Notes: generated by a model from the sequence alone, not told the origin. A stretch of DNA of 64,000 bases from Gemmatimonadota bacterium (GCA_028287305.1 JAQBPX010000002.1:62001-126000); one strand, 5' to 3'; shown: positions 16,582 through 26,200, numbered from the stretch's first letter. Made by a program: numbers and translations.

Positions 16582-18426
16582 ATGCCCTCCTGGATCACGC
16601 AAGTCCTGCAGGTCTTCCAGACCCTTCGGCAGATCGCGCCCTACATGCGATTTCGCCGGCGGACGCTGGTGCTGCTGCTCGGCGTGCTCATGCTGGCGAG
16701 CCTGCTCGAGGGCATCGGCATCGGCCTGTTGATCCCGCTCCTCTCGCTGCTCACGGGCGACATCGCGCATGCGGGGGGCGCCATCACGCTGCTGCAGGGG
16801 TGGTTTCCGGGCGGCTCCCGCAGCTTCTACCTGCTCACCTGTGCGCTGCTGGTCGTCTGCTCGATCGCGTTCAAGAACTGGTTCATCGTGATCGCGGCCC
16901 GCATGACCGCCGCCGCCTCTCGCCGCGCGACCGTCAACCTGCGCGAGGCGATGTACGACCGGCTCGCCATCGCGGAGCTCGGGTTCTTCGACCGCACCGC
17001 GGCGGGCGCGATCGCGCGACTGATGATGGAGGAGGTGCCGCGCGCCGTGAGCACGCTCACGGCGAGCCTCCAGGTCTTCCAGCAGATGGCGATGACGCTG
17101 GTGTACATCGCCGGATTGATCCTCATCTCGTGGAAGCTGGGCAGCACCGTGCTCGTGCTGGGCGTGCTGCTCGGAAGCGCGATCGCCCTGGTCTATCGGC
17201 GGCTGCAGCAGGGCGGTCACGACTACACCGCGCTGAGCATGCTGCTCTCGGCGCGACTGTCGGAGACCTTCGCCGGCGTGCGCGCGGTGCGCGCGGCGAA
17301 CGCGCAGCGCGCCGAGCAGCGGCGATTCAAGGAATTGAATGGCCGTCAGTCGCGCGCCGAGGAACAGAACGTCGCGGGTCACGCCACCATCCAGCCGCTG
17401 GTGGAGACGCTCGCCGTGCTCGGCGGCATGCTGGTGGTTGCGTCGGCGTATCGCTGGCTGGTGCTTCCGGGCAGCCTCTCGAGCGCGGCATTGCTCGCGT
17501 TCGGCGTGCTGCTGCTGCGCATCATCCCGCTGCTCAGTCGCATCTACAGCTCGCAGGGCTACCTGGTGTACGCGTCGGAGGGCGTTCGCGTCATCAACAA
17601 GTGGCTCGAGTTGCCCGAGCGACCGGCGCGTCCCTTCGGGTCAGCCCTCATGCCGCCGATCGCGCAGGGGATCGTGATTCGCGACCTGACCTTCGCATAC
17701 GGCGTGGGACGTCCCGCGCTGGATGCGCTGACGCTCGAGATCGAGGCGGGACAGTTCGTGGCGGTGGTGGGCCGCTCCGGCAGCGGCAAGTCCACGCTGG
17801 CGGCGCTGCTGATGCGACTGCGCGCGCCGTCGGCGGGAACGGTGCTGGTGGATGGGGTGGACTACTGGTCCATCGGTGCCGACGAGTGGCACGGGAGCGT
17901 GGCGCTGGTGGAGCAGGACGCCTTCCTCTTCAACGACACCTTCGCGGCGAACGTGGCCTATGGCCTGGACGACGTGTCGCGCGCCGACCTCGAGGGCGCC
18001 GTGCGTCGCGCGCACCTGGACGACGTGGTGCAGGAGCTTCCGCAGGGATATGACACCGTGCTCGGCGAGCGCGGCGCCACGCTGTCGGGCGGGCAGCGCC
18101 AGCGCCTCGCGATCGCGCGGGCGCTGGTTCGCAACCCGAGAGTGCTCATCCTGGACGAGGCCACCTCGCACCTCGACACCGTGAGCGAGCGCATCGTGCA
18201 GGCGGCGCTCGAGGACGCGGCCGAGGGCCGCACCACCATCGTGATCGCGCACCGGCTCTCCACCGTGCGGAACGCCGACCGGATCGTGGTGATGGAGGAT
18301 GGGCGCGTGGTGGAGCAGGGAACGTGGGACGAGCTGGAGCGCAGGCAGGGGGCGTTCGCGGCGCTGCTCAGCCACGGGGTGCTGGTCCAGTCTGATGAGC
18401 CGGCCGAGGTCACGCTTCAGTCGTAG
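16582..18426 (+). CDS. ABC exporter, fused transmembrane and ATPase domains
   Basis: 614 aa half-transporter. The ATG at 16582 is chosen because the frame upstream lies inside the 5' end of the M13 gene on the other strand. Residues about 30-320 form the six-helix type I exporter domain. The ATPase carries Walker A GRSGSGKS (about 396), signature LSGGQRQR (about 500), Walker B VLILDEATSHLD (about 520) and H-loop IAHRLS. It acts as a homodimer or heterodimer exporting a lipid, peptide or drug-like substrate. The lack of an N-terminal C39 domain argues against a bacteriocin exporter. No partner gene is adjacent. Confidence 0.92.
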   Translation: MPSWITQVLQVFQTLRQIAPYMRFRRRTLVLLLGVLMLASLLEGIGIGLLIPLLSLLTGDIAHAGGAITLLQGWFPGGSRSFYLLTCALLVVCSIAFKNWFIVIAARMTAAASRRATVNLREAMYDRLAIAELGFFDRTAAGAIARLMMEEVPRAVSTLTASLQVFQQMAMTLVYIAGLILISWKLGSTVLVLGVLLGSAIALVYRRLQQGGHDYTALSMLLSARLSETFAGVRAVRAANAQRAEQRRFKELNGRQSRAEEQNVAGHATIQPLVETLAVLGGMLVVASAYRWLVLPGSLSSAALLAFGVLLLRIIPLLSRIYSSQGYLVYASEGVRVINKWLELPERPARPFGSALMPPIAQGIVIRDLTFAYGVGRPALDALTLEIEAGQFVAVVGRSGSGKSTLAALLMRLRAPSAGTVLVDGVDYWSIGADEWHGSVALVEQDAFLFNDTFAANVAYGLDDVSRADLEGAVRRAHLDDVVQELPQGYDTVLGERGATLSGGQRQRLAIARALVRNPRVLILDEATSHLDTVSERIVQAALEDAAEGRTTIVIAHRLSTVRNADRIVVMEDGRVVEQGTWDELERRQGAFAALLSHGVLVQSDEPAEVTLQS

Positions 18427-18452
18427 GGGTCTCGTGGCGTAATCGCCTTTTT

Positions 18453-18515
18453 GGTTCCAACGGAAAGGGCCGCGGAGTTCAAGTCAGTTCGTCCGCGGGA
18501 GTCTCCGTTGGAACC
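18453..18515. repeat. Nested perfect-arm palindrome
   Basis: The outer arms (18453-18464 and 18504-18515) are a perfect 12-bp inverted repeat. An inner perfect 7-bp pair (CCGCGGA, 18470-18476 with 18492-18498) is nested inside it. Neither strand has a U-tract after the stem, so it does not look like a simple terminator. It sits between the ABC gene and deoC. Confidence 0.55.
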
Positions 18516-18597
18516 GCAGGTCTGTACAAGGCGAGCGAAACGAAATGCGGCTGGGATGAGGTCGGTTCGGTCCCTCGCCCCCCGGCCCCCGCCGGCC

Positions 18598-18631
18598 TAC
18601 ATTAAATAGGGCGGACCACCCTGGTCCGCCC
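18598..18631 (+). promoter_or_regulatory. Candidate deoC promoter with 5'-terminal stem-loop
   Basis: TACATT (18598-18603) fits a TANNNT -10. About 6 nt on, a 10-bp perfect stem (18609-18618 with 18622-18631, loop CCC) would form the very 5' end of the deoC leader. The stem is followed by TTTCGTCTTT, so it could instead act as a weak terminator for the upstream gene. Confidence 0.35.
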
Positions 18632-18651
18632 TTTCGTCTTTCCGGCAGATT

Positions 18652-19707
18652 ATGTCCGCGAAACGCACCTTCGAGACGCTTCCGCGCTCCGGAGGGGGGA
18701 CCGGCCCCAGCCGGCCGACGCTCGTCACCAACGAGCGACCCATCCCCCCCACCGGCCACGTCGAGCGCAATCCCGGCATGCCGCTCGACCTCGACGTCGT
18801 GCGGTCCATCCGGGTCAATCGCAGCGCCGTCGAGCGCCGCGCCGCCACGCTCCCCACGCGCCGCACGGTCAAGAAGGAGTGGCAGGCCGCCTGGCTGCTC
18901 CGCGCCATCACGCTGATGGACCTCACGACGCTCTCCGGCGACGATACCCCCGGGAACGTCCGCCGGCTCTGCGCCAAGGCCCGCCGCCCCGTGCGCCAGG
19001 ACATCCTCGAGGCGCTCGGCGCCCAGGACCTCGGCATCAGGGTGGGGGCGGTCTGCGTCTATCACGGCCTGGTGCCCACCGCTGTCGACGCCCTTCGCGG
19101 CAGCGACATTCCGGTCGCGGCGGTCAGCACCGGCTTTCCCGCTGGCCTGAGCCCGTTCGAGCAGCGCCTCGAGGAGATTCACGCCTCGGTGGCCGCCGGC
19201 GCGCGCGAGATCGACATCGTCATCACGCGCGCCCACGTGCTCACCGGCAACTGGTCGGCGCTGTACGACGAAGTGAAGGCGTTCCGCGAGGCCTGCGGCG
19301 ACGCGCACATGAAGTCCATCCTCGCCACCGGCGAGCTGGCGACGCTCACCAACGTGGCGCGCGCGAGCGTGGTCGCGATGCAGGCGGGCTCCGACTTCAT
19401 CAAGACGTCCACCGGCAAGGAGGGCGTGAATGCCACGCTCCCCTTCGGCATCGTGATGACGCGCATGATTCGCGAATACTTCGAGGCCACCGGCTACGCC
19501 GTGGGCTTCAAGCCGGCGGGCGGGATCCGCACGGCCAAGCAGTCGCTCGAGTTCCTCTTCCTCATGAAGGAAGAGCTCGGCCGCCGCTGGCTGGAGCCGG
19601 ACCTCTTTCGCTTCGGCGCCAGCTCGCTCCTCACCGACATCGAGCGCCAGCTCGAGCACTTCGTCACCGGCCGCTACGCCGCGGCGCACCGCCACCCAAT
19701 GCCATGA
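18652..19707 (+). CDS. deoC: Deoxyribose-phosphate aldolase
   Basis: 351 aa, longer than the 250-aa E. coli enzyme and resembling the long DERA type, with about 90 extra N-terminal residues. It cleaves 2-deoxyribose-5-phosphate to glyceraldehyde-3-phosphate and acetaldehyde. Active-site residues are visible: Asp90 in MDLTTL, Lys221 in MKSILATGEL, and Schiff-base Lys251 in SDFIKTSTGK. GFKPAGGIR forms the phosphate site. Its stop overlaps the next start (ATGA), coupling it to an aldehyde dehydrogenase that could remove the acetaldehyde. Confidence 0.95.
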   Translation: MSAKRTFETLPRSGGGTGPSRPTLVTNERPIPPTGHVERNPGMPLDLDVVRSIRVNRSAVERRAATLPTRRTVKKEWQAAWLLRAITLMDLTTLSGDDTPGNVRRLCAKARRPVRQDILEALGAQDLGIRVGAVCVYHGLVPTAVDALRGSDIPVAAVSTGFPAGLSPFEQRLEEIHASVAAGAREIDIVITRAHVLTGNWSALYDEVKAFREACGDAHMKSILATGELATLTNVARASVVAMQAGSDFIKTSTGKEGVNATLPFGIVMTRMIREYFEATGYAVGFKPAGGIRTAKQSLEFLFLMKEELGRRWLEPDLFRFGASSLLTDIERQLEHFVTGRYAAAHRHPMP

Positions 19708-22115
19708 CCAGCGTCGCCGAGATCTTCCAGACGATGGACTACGGCCCCGCGCCGGAGAGCGACAAGGACGCGAACGGGTGGCTCACGCTGCACGACCGCG
19801 CCTTCGGCCACTACATCAACGGCGAGTGGACTGCGCCCCTCGACACCTTCGAGGTCATCAACCCTGCGACGAAGAAGGTGATCGCGCGGGTGAGCCAGGG
19901 AACCACGAGCGACGTGAACGCCGCGGTGGCGGCCGCGAAGGCTGCGCTCCCCGCATGGCGCGCACTGCCGGGCCACGCTCGCGCGCGCTGGCTCTACGCG
20001 CTCGCGCGCGAGCTGCAGCGCAACGCGCGCCTGTTCGCCGTGATCGAGAGCATGGACAATGGGAAGTCCATTCGCGAGACGCGCGACATCGACATCCCGC
20101 TGGTCGCGCGGCACTTCTATCACCACGCCGGCTGGGCGCAGCTGGCCGCCACGGAGTTCGAGGGCTACACCGCCGTCGGCGTGGTCGGGCAGATCATCCC
20201 GTGGAACTTCCCGCTGCTCATGCTCGCGTGGAAGGTCGCGCCGGCACTCGCGGCAGGGAACACGGTGATCATGAAGCCGGCGGAATTCACGCCGCTCACT
20301 GCGCTGCTGTTCGCGGAAATCTGCGAGAAAGCCGGGCTGCCGCCCGGCGTCCTGAACATCATCACCGGCGACGGTGAGACCGGCAAGGCGATGGTGGACC
20401 ATCCGGACATCGACAAGATCGCGTTCACCGGCAGCACCGAGGTCGGTCGCGCGATCCGCAAGGCGACCGCGGGGAGCGGCAAGAAGCTCTCGCTCGAGCT
20501 GGGCGGCAAGAGCCCGTTCATCGTGTACGAGGACGCCGACCTCGACTCCGTGGTCGAGGGCGTGGTGGACGCGATCTGGTTCAACCAGGGGCAGGTCTGC
20601 TGCGCGGGCTCGCGCCTGCTCGTGCAGGAAGGCGTGGCCGACAAGCTCATCGCCAAGCTGCGCGCCCGCATGGAGACACTCCGCATCGGCTCGCCGCTCG
20701 ACAAGGCGGTGGACATGGGCGCGATCGTGGCGCCCGTGCAGCTCGAGCGCATCCAGCAGCTGGTGCAGCAGGGGCAGGACGAAGGCGCCACGATGTGGCA
20801 GCCGAGCTGGGCGTGCCCCACCGACGGCTACTTCTATCCGCCCACGCTCTTCACGGAAGTGCAGCCCAGCAGCACCATCGCGCAGGTCGAGATCTTCGGC
20901 CCGGTGATGGTGACGATGACCTTCCGCACGCCGGAGGAGTCCGTGGCGCTCGCGAACAACACGCCATACGGCCTGGCGGCGAGCATCTGGACGGAGAACA
21001 TCAACCTCGCGCTCGATATCGCGCCGAAGATCAAGAGCGGCGTCGTGTGGATCAACGCAACCAACCTGTTCGATGCGTCGGCCGGTTTCGGCGGCTACCG
21101 CGAGAGCGGCTTTGGCCGCGAGGGCGGGCGCGAGGGAATGTTCGAGTACCTGGTGCCGGCCTGGGAGCGCGAGCAGGGCAGTGCGCAGCGCAATGGCAAG
21201 CACGCCGCGGCGAAGGTCGCGAAGAAGAGGGAAGCCAGGACGACGACAGGCTCCCCCTCCGACATGCCGTCGCTCGATCGCACGCCGAAGCTGTTCATCG
21301 GCGGCAAGCAGGCGCGCCCCGATTCCGGCTATGCGCGCAAGGTGTTCGGCGCCGACGGCGCATTCATCGGCGAGGTGGGCGAGGGCAACCGCAAGGACAT
21401 CCGCAACGCGGTCGAGGCGGCGCATGCCGCGAGCAAGGGCTGGTCGAAGGCGACGGGACACGCTCGCGCGCAGATCCTCTACTACATCGCCGAGAACCTC
21501 TCGGCGCGCCGCGACGAGTTCGCGCAGCGCATCACCTCGTTGAGTGGCGCGAGTTCGCGTGACGCACTGCGCGAGGTGGACGCGTCCATCTCGCGCCTGT
21601 TCACGTACGGGGCGTGGGCCGACAAGTACGACGGCGCGGTGCACAACGTGCCGATTCGTGGCGTTGCGCTCGCGATGAACGAGCCGATCGGCGTGATGGG
21701 GCTCGCATGTCCCGACGAGGCGCCGCTGCTCGGCTTCATCTCGCTCGTGGCGCCGGCGATCGCGATGGGCAACACGGTGGTCGCAATCCCGAGTGAGCAG
21801 TGGCCGCTGGCGGCAACGGACTTCTACTCCGTGCTCGACACGAGCGACCTGCCGGGCGGCGTGATCAACATCGTCACCGGGCCGCGCGAGGCGCTGGCCA
21901 GGGTGCTGGCCGAGCATGACGACGTCGAGGGCATCTGGTACTTCGGCCCACAGTCGGGCGTGAAGGACGTGGAGCTCGCGAGTGCCGTCAACATGAAGCG
22001 CACGTGGGCGTCGAAGCACGCGCGCGACTGGACTGACGCGGCGCAGGGCGAGGGGCGTGAGTTCCTGCGCGAGGCAACGCAGGTCAAGAACATCTGGGTT
22101 CCGTACGGCGAGTAA
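19704..22115 (+). CDS. ALDH16-type double-domain aldehyde dehydrogenase
   Basis: 803 aa, with two tandem aldehyde dehydrogenase domains. Domain 1 (about 30-490) has the full active site: general-base Glu in LELGGKSPF and nucleophile Cys299 in NQGQVCCAG, plus IIPWNFPLLM. A Lys/Ala-rich linker (about 490-530) leads to domain 2 (about 530-800), which keeps the Rossmann-like core (PIGVMGLACPDEAPLLGF) but has no GQxC nucleophile. This active-plus-degenerate pairing defines family ALDH16. The start overlaps deoC by 4 nt. The likely physiological substrate is acetaldehyde or another product of deoxynucleoside catabolism, inferred from linkage. Confidence 0.9.
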   Translation: MTSVAEIFQTMDYGPAPESDKDANGWLTLHDRAFGHYINGEWTAPLDTFEVINPATKKVIARVSQGTTSDVNAAVAAAKAALPAWRALPGHARARWLYALARELQRNARLFAVIESMDNGKSIRETRDIDIPLVARHFYHHAGWAQLAATEFEGYTAVGVVGQIIPWNFPLLMLAWKVAPALAAGNTVIMKPAEFTPLTALLFAEICEKAGLPPGVLNIITGDGETGKAMVDHPDIDKIAFTGSTEVGRAIRKATAGSGKKLSLELGGKSPFIVYEDADLDSVVEGVVDAIWFNQGQVCCAGSRLLVQEGVADKLIAKLRARMETLRIGSPLDKAVDMGAIVAPVQLERIQQLVQQGQDEGATMWQPSWACPTDGYFYPPTLFTEVQPSSTIAQVEIFGPVMVTMTFRTPEESVALANNTPYGLAASIWTENINLALDIAPKIKSGVVWINATNLFDASAGFGGYRESGFGREGGREGMFEYLVPAWEREQGSAQRNGKHAAAKVAKKREARTTTGSPSDMPSLDRTPKLFIGGKQARPDSGYARKVFGADGAFIGEVGEGNRKDIRNAVEAAHAASKGWSKATGHARAQILYYIAENLSARRDEFAQRITSLSGASSRDALREVDASISRLFTYGAWADKYDGAVHNVPIRGVALAMNEPIGVMGLACPDEAPLLGFISLVAPAIAMGNTVVAIPSEQWPLAATDFYSVLDTSDLPGGVINIVTGPREALARVLAEHDDVEGIWYFGPQSGVKDVELASAVNMKRTWASKHARDWTDAAQGEGREFLREATQVKNIWVPYGE

Positions 22116-22143
22116 GGCCCGAACCAACAACCTCGTGGTGACC

Positions 22144-23139
22144 ATGCGCCCATCTTCCCGCTGCTCGTTGCTTGCGCTCGCGTTGCTCGCCGCGTGCGGC
22201 GGGAGCGCGACCGACTCGGGTACGATCACGACCACGGGCACCGTCACGAACGGCACCTTCAACACCTCGCCGCTCGTGCTCGACCAGGTGTCGTCGATCA
22301 TTCCCCTGGGCAACATGCTGCCTCCGGACCAGGTGCTGCCGGCGGATCATGTCTCCTTCGTGATCGCCGGCACCTCCGGCGCCACGGCGGGGCGCACGGT
22401 GGTCGCACCGGGGAAGGGCACCGTGGAGAAGGTCGGGAGCAACCGCATCACGATCGCCTCCGGCGGGGCGATCCACTACTGGCTCCAGAACATCACGCTG
22501 CTCTCCACGCTCTCGGTGGGAACGGCGATCACGGAAGGCCAGACGCTCGGCACCACGACCGGCAAGAACGACATGCTCGACTTCGGCGTGTACAGCGACC
22601 TGGTCGCCGTGCGCAACCTGCTCTCACCGGGCCGCTATGCCTTCGAGACGCTGCACGCCATCGCGCCACTGCCGCTGTTCGGGGACCCGAGCAAGTCGTA
22701 CCTCTCGGCCAAGGTGAAGTCGTCGGTGGACCAGAACGGGAAGCTGGACTGGGACCAGACCAACAAGCTGGTGGGCAACTGGTTCTCCTCCTCGCTGCCC
22801 CAGGATGCGAGCAGCACGGTGGCCGCGGCCAACCCGAAGCAGGTCGCCTTCGGCTATGACGCGGTGTCCACCGGGCAGGTGCGCATCTCGATCGGCGGCC
22901 AGCTCTCGATCACGGGGCTGTTCGCGCCATCGGGCGATGATCCCACGCCGGACGCCGTGAACTTCTCCACCGGCAAGGTGCTCTACACGCTCTATCCGCC
23001 GGTGAACAAGCCGGATCGCACCGCGATCGGCTACCTGCTGGTGCAGATGGAGACGCCCACCCAGATCCGGGTGGAGACCTTCGCGGTGCGGCCGGCCACG
23101 CTGGCATTCACGACAGCCGCGCAGGTCTACGTGCGGTAG
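22144..23139 (+). CDS. Lipoprotein with M23-like beta-domain, function unknown
   Basis: 331 aa, with lipobox ALLAAC. The start ATG at 22144 directly precedes the signal peptide; GTG at 22138 is an alternative. The segment RTVVAPGKGTVEKVGSNRITI, then HYWLQNITLLSTLSVGTAITEGQTLGTT, then MLDFGVYSD resembles the biotinyl/M23 peptidase beta-sheet core, where a peptide hydrolase would show G-x-H-x-x-x-D and H-x-H zinc ligands. Those ligands are missing, so catalysis is unlikely. It lies 28 nt downstream of the ALDH16 gene and may share its transcript. Confidence 0.6.
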   Translation: MRPSSRCSLLALALLAACGGSATDSGTITTTGTVTNGTFNTSPLVLDQVSSIIPLGNMLPPDQVLPADHVSFVIAGTSGATAGRTVVAPGKGTVEKVGSNRITIASGGAIHYWLQNITLLSTLSVGTAITEGQTLGTTTGKNDMLDFGVYSDLVAVRNLLSPGRYAFETLHAIAPLPLFGDPSKSYLSAKVKSSVDQNGKLDWDQTNKLVGNWFSSSLPQDASSTVAAANPKQVAFGYDAVSTGQVRISIGGQLSITGLFAPSGDDPTPDAVNFSTGKVLYTLYPPVNKPDRTAIGYLLVQMETPTQIRVETFAVRPATLAFTTAAQVYVR

Positions 23140-23240
23140 CGGCAGTCCGGCGGCCGGAAAGTCTGCCGGAACTGCGGGACCCGGTTGGCTCCTTTGGTGA
23201 ATACAGGGGTATGACCCCTTGCAACCAATGAGGAGACCCG

Positions 23241-23477
23241 ATGTCGCGTTTCCAGTTTTCCCTGAACAACAACGAGCACGTCCGGCAGGCCGGCGTGGTG
23301 CAGTCGGCAACCTTCGATGAGGCGCTCGAGCTGCTGCGCGCCCGCGTATCCGCCAAGCCGGGCGACGTCCTCGAGCTTGGCGTCCCCGGCTTCCCGCCCG
23401 CGCAGTTCGACTGCGTAGCCAGCCTGCTGGATGGCAAGGCGGCGTGGTCTCCGAGGGGCAGGTCGCTCGCGGCGTAG
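23241..23477 (+). CDS. Small conserved-looking protein, unknown function
   Basis: 78 aa, with a strong GAGGAGA ribosome-binding site 5-6 nt before the ATG. The sequence has no signal peptide and a mixed alpha/beta composition (FDEALELLRARVSAKPGDVLELGVPGF). It ends 24 nt before the convergent DUF5916 gene. The strong ribosome-binding site and balanced composition argue that it is real, but no family is recognised. Confidence 0.55.
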   Translation: MSRFQFSLNNNEHVRQAGVVQSATFDEALELLRARVSAKPGDVLELGVPGFPPAQFDCVASLLDGKAAWSPRGRSLAA

Positions 23478-23500
23478 CCGCGAGCTCCCCAGCTCCCGCA

Positions 23501-26200
23501 CTACCGCCCCATCCAGTACGTCGCCTTCACCAGGAAGACGTTGGTGGGAATCGTGTGGAAGATGTCTCCCACGTTGCTGCCGGCGTCGAACTCCCCGCTC
23601 GGGTCGAAGCCGCTGCGCTGCTGCTGCCACACGAAGAACAGCGCCGAACCCGGGCGGTACTCCCACCGCACCACCGCGTTGCCGCGCAGCGAGCGCACGT
23701 TGAAGTTCGGGTTCTGGATGCCGAACGATGGCGAGCTGCCCGCGCCGTCGGGATCCACGGAGTAGCCGACCACCGCGCCCTTCGTGTCGGTGAGCGGCGC
23801 GATCGTCCCCTGCTGCGAGCCGTACTTCGCGAAGCGATACGTGCCGGGCTGCTGGAACTCCATGTACCCCGTGTAGCGCCCCGCCGCCACGAACGGCTGC
23901 GCGTACATCTGCAGGCTCAGCGTGGGGGACAGCGTGACGTCGATGCGCGTGTCGAGGCCGAGCGTCGTCTGCTGCAGGTCGGCGAAGACGTAGCGGCGAC
24001 CGTACGTGTTCGTCGCATTCGCGTCCGTCACCGCCTGCACGTACTGCACGGCGCCATCGTCCACGCTCATGTTGGGGCCGAAGCTGATGTGCACGTTCGA
24101 GGAGGGGCGCGCATCCACCGACACGTTCCCACCCACGGAGGTGCTGCCGTAGTCGTCGCGCTGCCAGTTCGCGCCGGCATTGTAGAAGAGTCGCTTGCGG
24201 CTGTCGGTGCCCGCGTACACGTTGGCGTTCACCGACGAGGGCGTCTTCGCCAGCGGGCCGCCGCGGAGGAGCCGGTCGCTGAACGTGCTCGCGTTGAACC
24301 CGCCGCCAACTCCCGCGTTCCAGAGGTTGTTGAAGGTGAAGTTGCTGCCGAAGGCAACGGCATTGAAGATCAGGTCGTCGTCGAAGTTCCACGCCTGGTT
24401 GGTGTACGCGTACGCACTCCAGTTGCGCAGGTGCTTCGACTGCTCGAAGCTCTGCCGGCCGCCGAGCAGCGAGAGGGAGCGATAGTCCGTGCGGCTCTGG
24501 AAGCCCATGTCGTTCAGCTCGAGGCCCGGGCTCGATTCCTTCACGGCAATCGAGGCGAAGTTGGTGCCGTTCAGCTGGAACGCGACCTCGCCGATGTGCC
24601 CCTGGAGCGACGTCAGGGCGGGATTGAAGCGCGACGATTTTGCATCGGGTCGCTGGTAGTAACGCGCGCTCGAGCGCTCCGTCGCGGTGATGGTCGGAAT
24701 CGAGCCATCCACGCGCGATGCGCCGAGGAAGCCGGAGAGGATGTACTTGCGCTGCTGCATGTCATGCTCGAAGTCCACGCCGCCGAACAGGGCGCGGTGG
24801 CGCAGCAGGTTCACGAACACGGTGTCGCCGGCGTCGCGGTGAGTGCCCTGCAGTATCGCCCCGATCGTGGTCGCGCCACTGTTGAAGTCCCGCCGTACCC
24901 GACCCGCCAGATAATTCGTGAGCGGCTCGACGGGCGTGTCATAGCGCTGGCCGGTGACGGACTGCACGCTGGCCTCCTGCACGCGCGTCACCGCATCGAG
25001 CAGGCCCACGGTCCAGGGGCCCGTCTTGCCGGAGAGCTTCACCGCGCCCGCAATGCGGGCCTGTTCCGGCGCATCCACGTAAGCCACCGTTGGGCCGCCG
25101 ACGAAGCGCTGCGGCTGCCGTCCGACACGGCGCGAGTAGAAGAAGTTCTGGCTGCCGTAGTCGTTCTGCCGCACCACCTGCCCGAAGTTGAAGATGTCGG
25201 AGCCCTCCAGGAAAAAGGGCCGCTTCTCCGGGAAGAACGACTCGTAGGCCGAGAGGTTCACCACGGCGGGATCCACTTCCACCTGGCCGAAGTCGGGGTT
25301 CACCGTGGCGCTGAGCGTCAGGCCGCCCGGCACGCCGTACTTCAGGTCAACTCCCGCATTCGCCTGCGATGCCGTCTCGTGGAAGAAGGGATTGGCCTTC
25401 TCCCCGGGTTCGCGCGTCGCGCGCTCACTCACGTACGGCGTCACCTCGATGCGCTGTGGAACCGCCACGTCCACCAGCCCGGCCAGGTCGCCGAAGCGCG
25501 AGACGAATCCGCCCATCTGCGGCGTCCACGGGCTCCACGTATCGCGCTCGTTCCGGCGCGCGATGTCGCGCTGCACCTGGAAGCCCCACACCCGCTCCTG
25601 TCCGGCCGCCGACTTTCCGTAGCGCAGCTGCGAGAGGGGAATGCGGTACTCGGCCACCCAGCCCTGCGAGTCGATCGCGGTGCCGACCTCCCAGATCGCG
25701 TCCCAGTTGATGTCCTCGGGACCGTCGTTGGAGGTGTACACGTCCTTCTTCACGCCCACCGGGTTCGCCGAGAAGCGGAAGGAGGTACGGCGGTCGTGAT
25801 ACGAATCGATGATGAGGTGCACCCAGTCGGTGTAGATGCCATTGGCAGCCGTCGCGTCGCGACGGCCAAGCTCCGCGGCGATCGAATCCGGGTGCGGGTC
25901 GAACATCCGAATGCCCACGTAGATGGCGGCGTCGTCGTACAGCACGCGCACCTCGGTGCGGTCGGGCGCGGGCTTTCCCTGCGCGGGATAGCTCTGCGTG
26001 AAGTCACCGGTGACCTCGGCCTTCGACCATGCGGGCTCGTCGAGCCGGCCATCCAGGTGAATCTCGGACGTGCGGCGCGCCGCATGCGCCACGCGCACGG
26101 GAGTGGCCGATGGACCCGATTGCTGTGCGACCAGGGCGGCGGGCAGGGCGAGTGCGGCGATGGCCGCCCCGCGGTGGAGCGCGGAACGCGAGAAGCGCAT
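23501..26200 (-). CDS. DUF5916 outer-membrane protein with N-terminal CBM9-like domain
   Basis: 899 aa. The start at 26200 precedes a signal peptide ending ALVAQQ. Residues about 35-230 form a carbohydrate-binding family 9-like domain (EIHLDGRLDEPAWSKAE, VLYDDAAIYVGIRM, EYRIPLSQLRYG). The rest is the DUF5916 region, with NPDFGQVEVDPAVVNLSAYE and FFPEKRPFFLEGSDIF, followed by a long beta-rich part that looks like an outer-membrane barrel. The architecture is widespread in Bacteroidota and Gemmatimonadota, and its role is unestablished (surface glycan or peptide handling is often proposed). Phased direct repeats lie about 100 nt upstream (26301-26318). Confidence 0.85.
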   Translation of the reverse strand: MRFSRSALHRGAAIAALALPAALVAQQSGPSATPVRVAHAARRTSEIHLDGRLDEPAWSKAEVTGDFTQSYPAQGKPAPDRTEVRVLYDDAAIYVGIRMFDPHPDSIAAELGRRDATAANGIYTDWVHLIIDSYHDRRTSFRFSANPVGVKKDVYTSNDGPEDINWDAIWEVGTAIDSQGWVAEYRIPLSQLRYGKSAAGQERVWGFQVQRDIARRNERDTWSPWTPQMGGFVSRFGDLAGLVDVAVPQRIEVTPYVSERATREPGEKANPFFHETASQANAGVDLKYGVPGGLTLSATVNPDFGQVEVDPAVVNLSAYESFFPEKRPFFLEGSDIFNFGQVVRQNDYGSQNFFYSRRVGRQPQRFVGGPTVAYVDAPEQARIAGAVKLSGKTGPWTVGLLDAVTRVQEASVQSVTGQRYDTPVEPLTNYLAGRVRRDFNSGATTIGAILQGTHRDAGDTVFVNLLRHRALFGGVDFEHDMQQRKYILSGFLGASRVDGSIPTITATERSSARYYQRPDAKSSRFNPALTSLQGHIGEVAFQLNGTNFASIAVKESSPGLELNDMGFQSRTDYRSLSLLGGRQSFEQSKHLRNWSAYAYTNQAWNFDDDLIFNAVAFGSNFTFNNLWNAGVGGGFNASTFSDRLLRGGPLAKTPSSVNANVYAGTDSRKRLFYNAGANWQRDDYGSTSVGGNVSVDARPSSNVHISFGPNMSVDDGAVQYVQAVTDANATNTYGRRYVFADLQQTTLGLDTRIDVTLSPTLSLQMYAQPFVAAGRYTGYMEFQQPGTYRFAKYGSQQGTIAPLTDTKGAVVGYSVDPDGAGSSPSFGIQNPNFNVRSLRGNAVVRWEYRPGSALFFVWQQQRSGFDPSGEFDAGSNVGDIFHTIPTNVFLVKATYWMGR

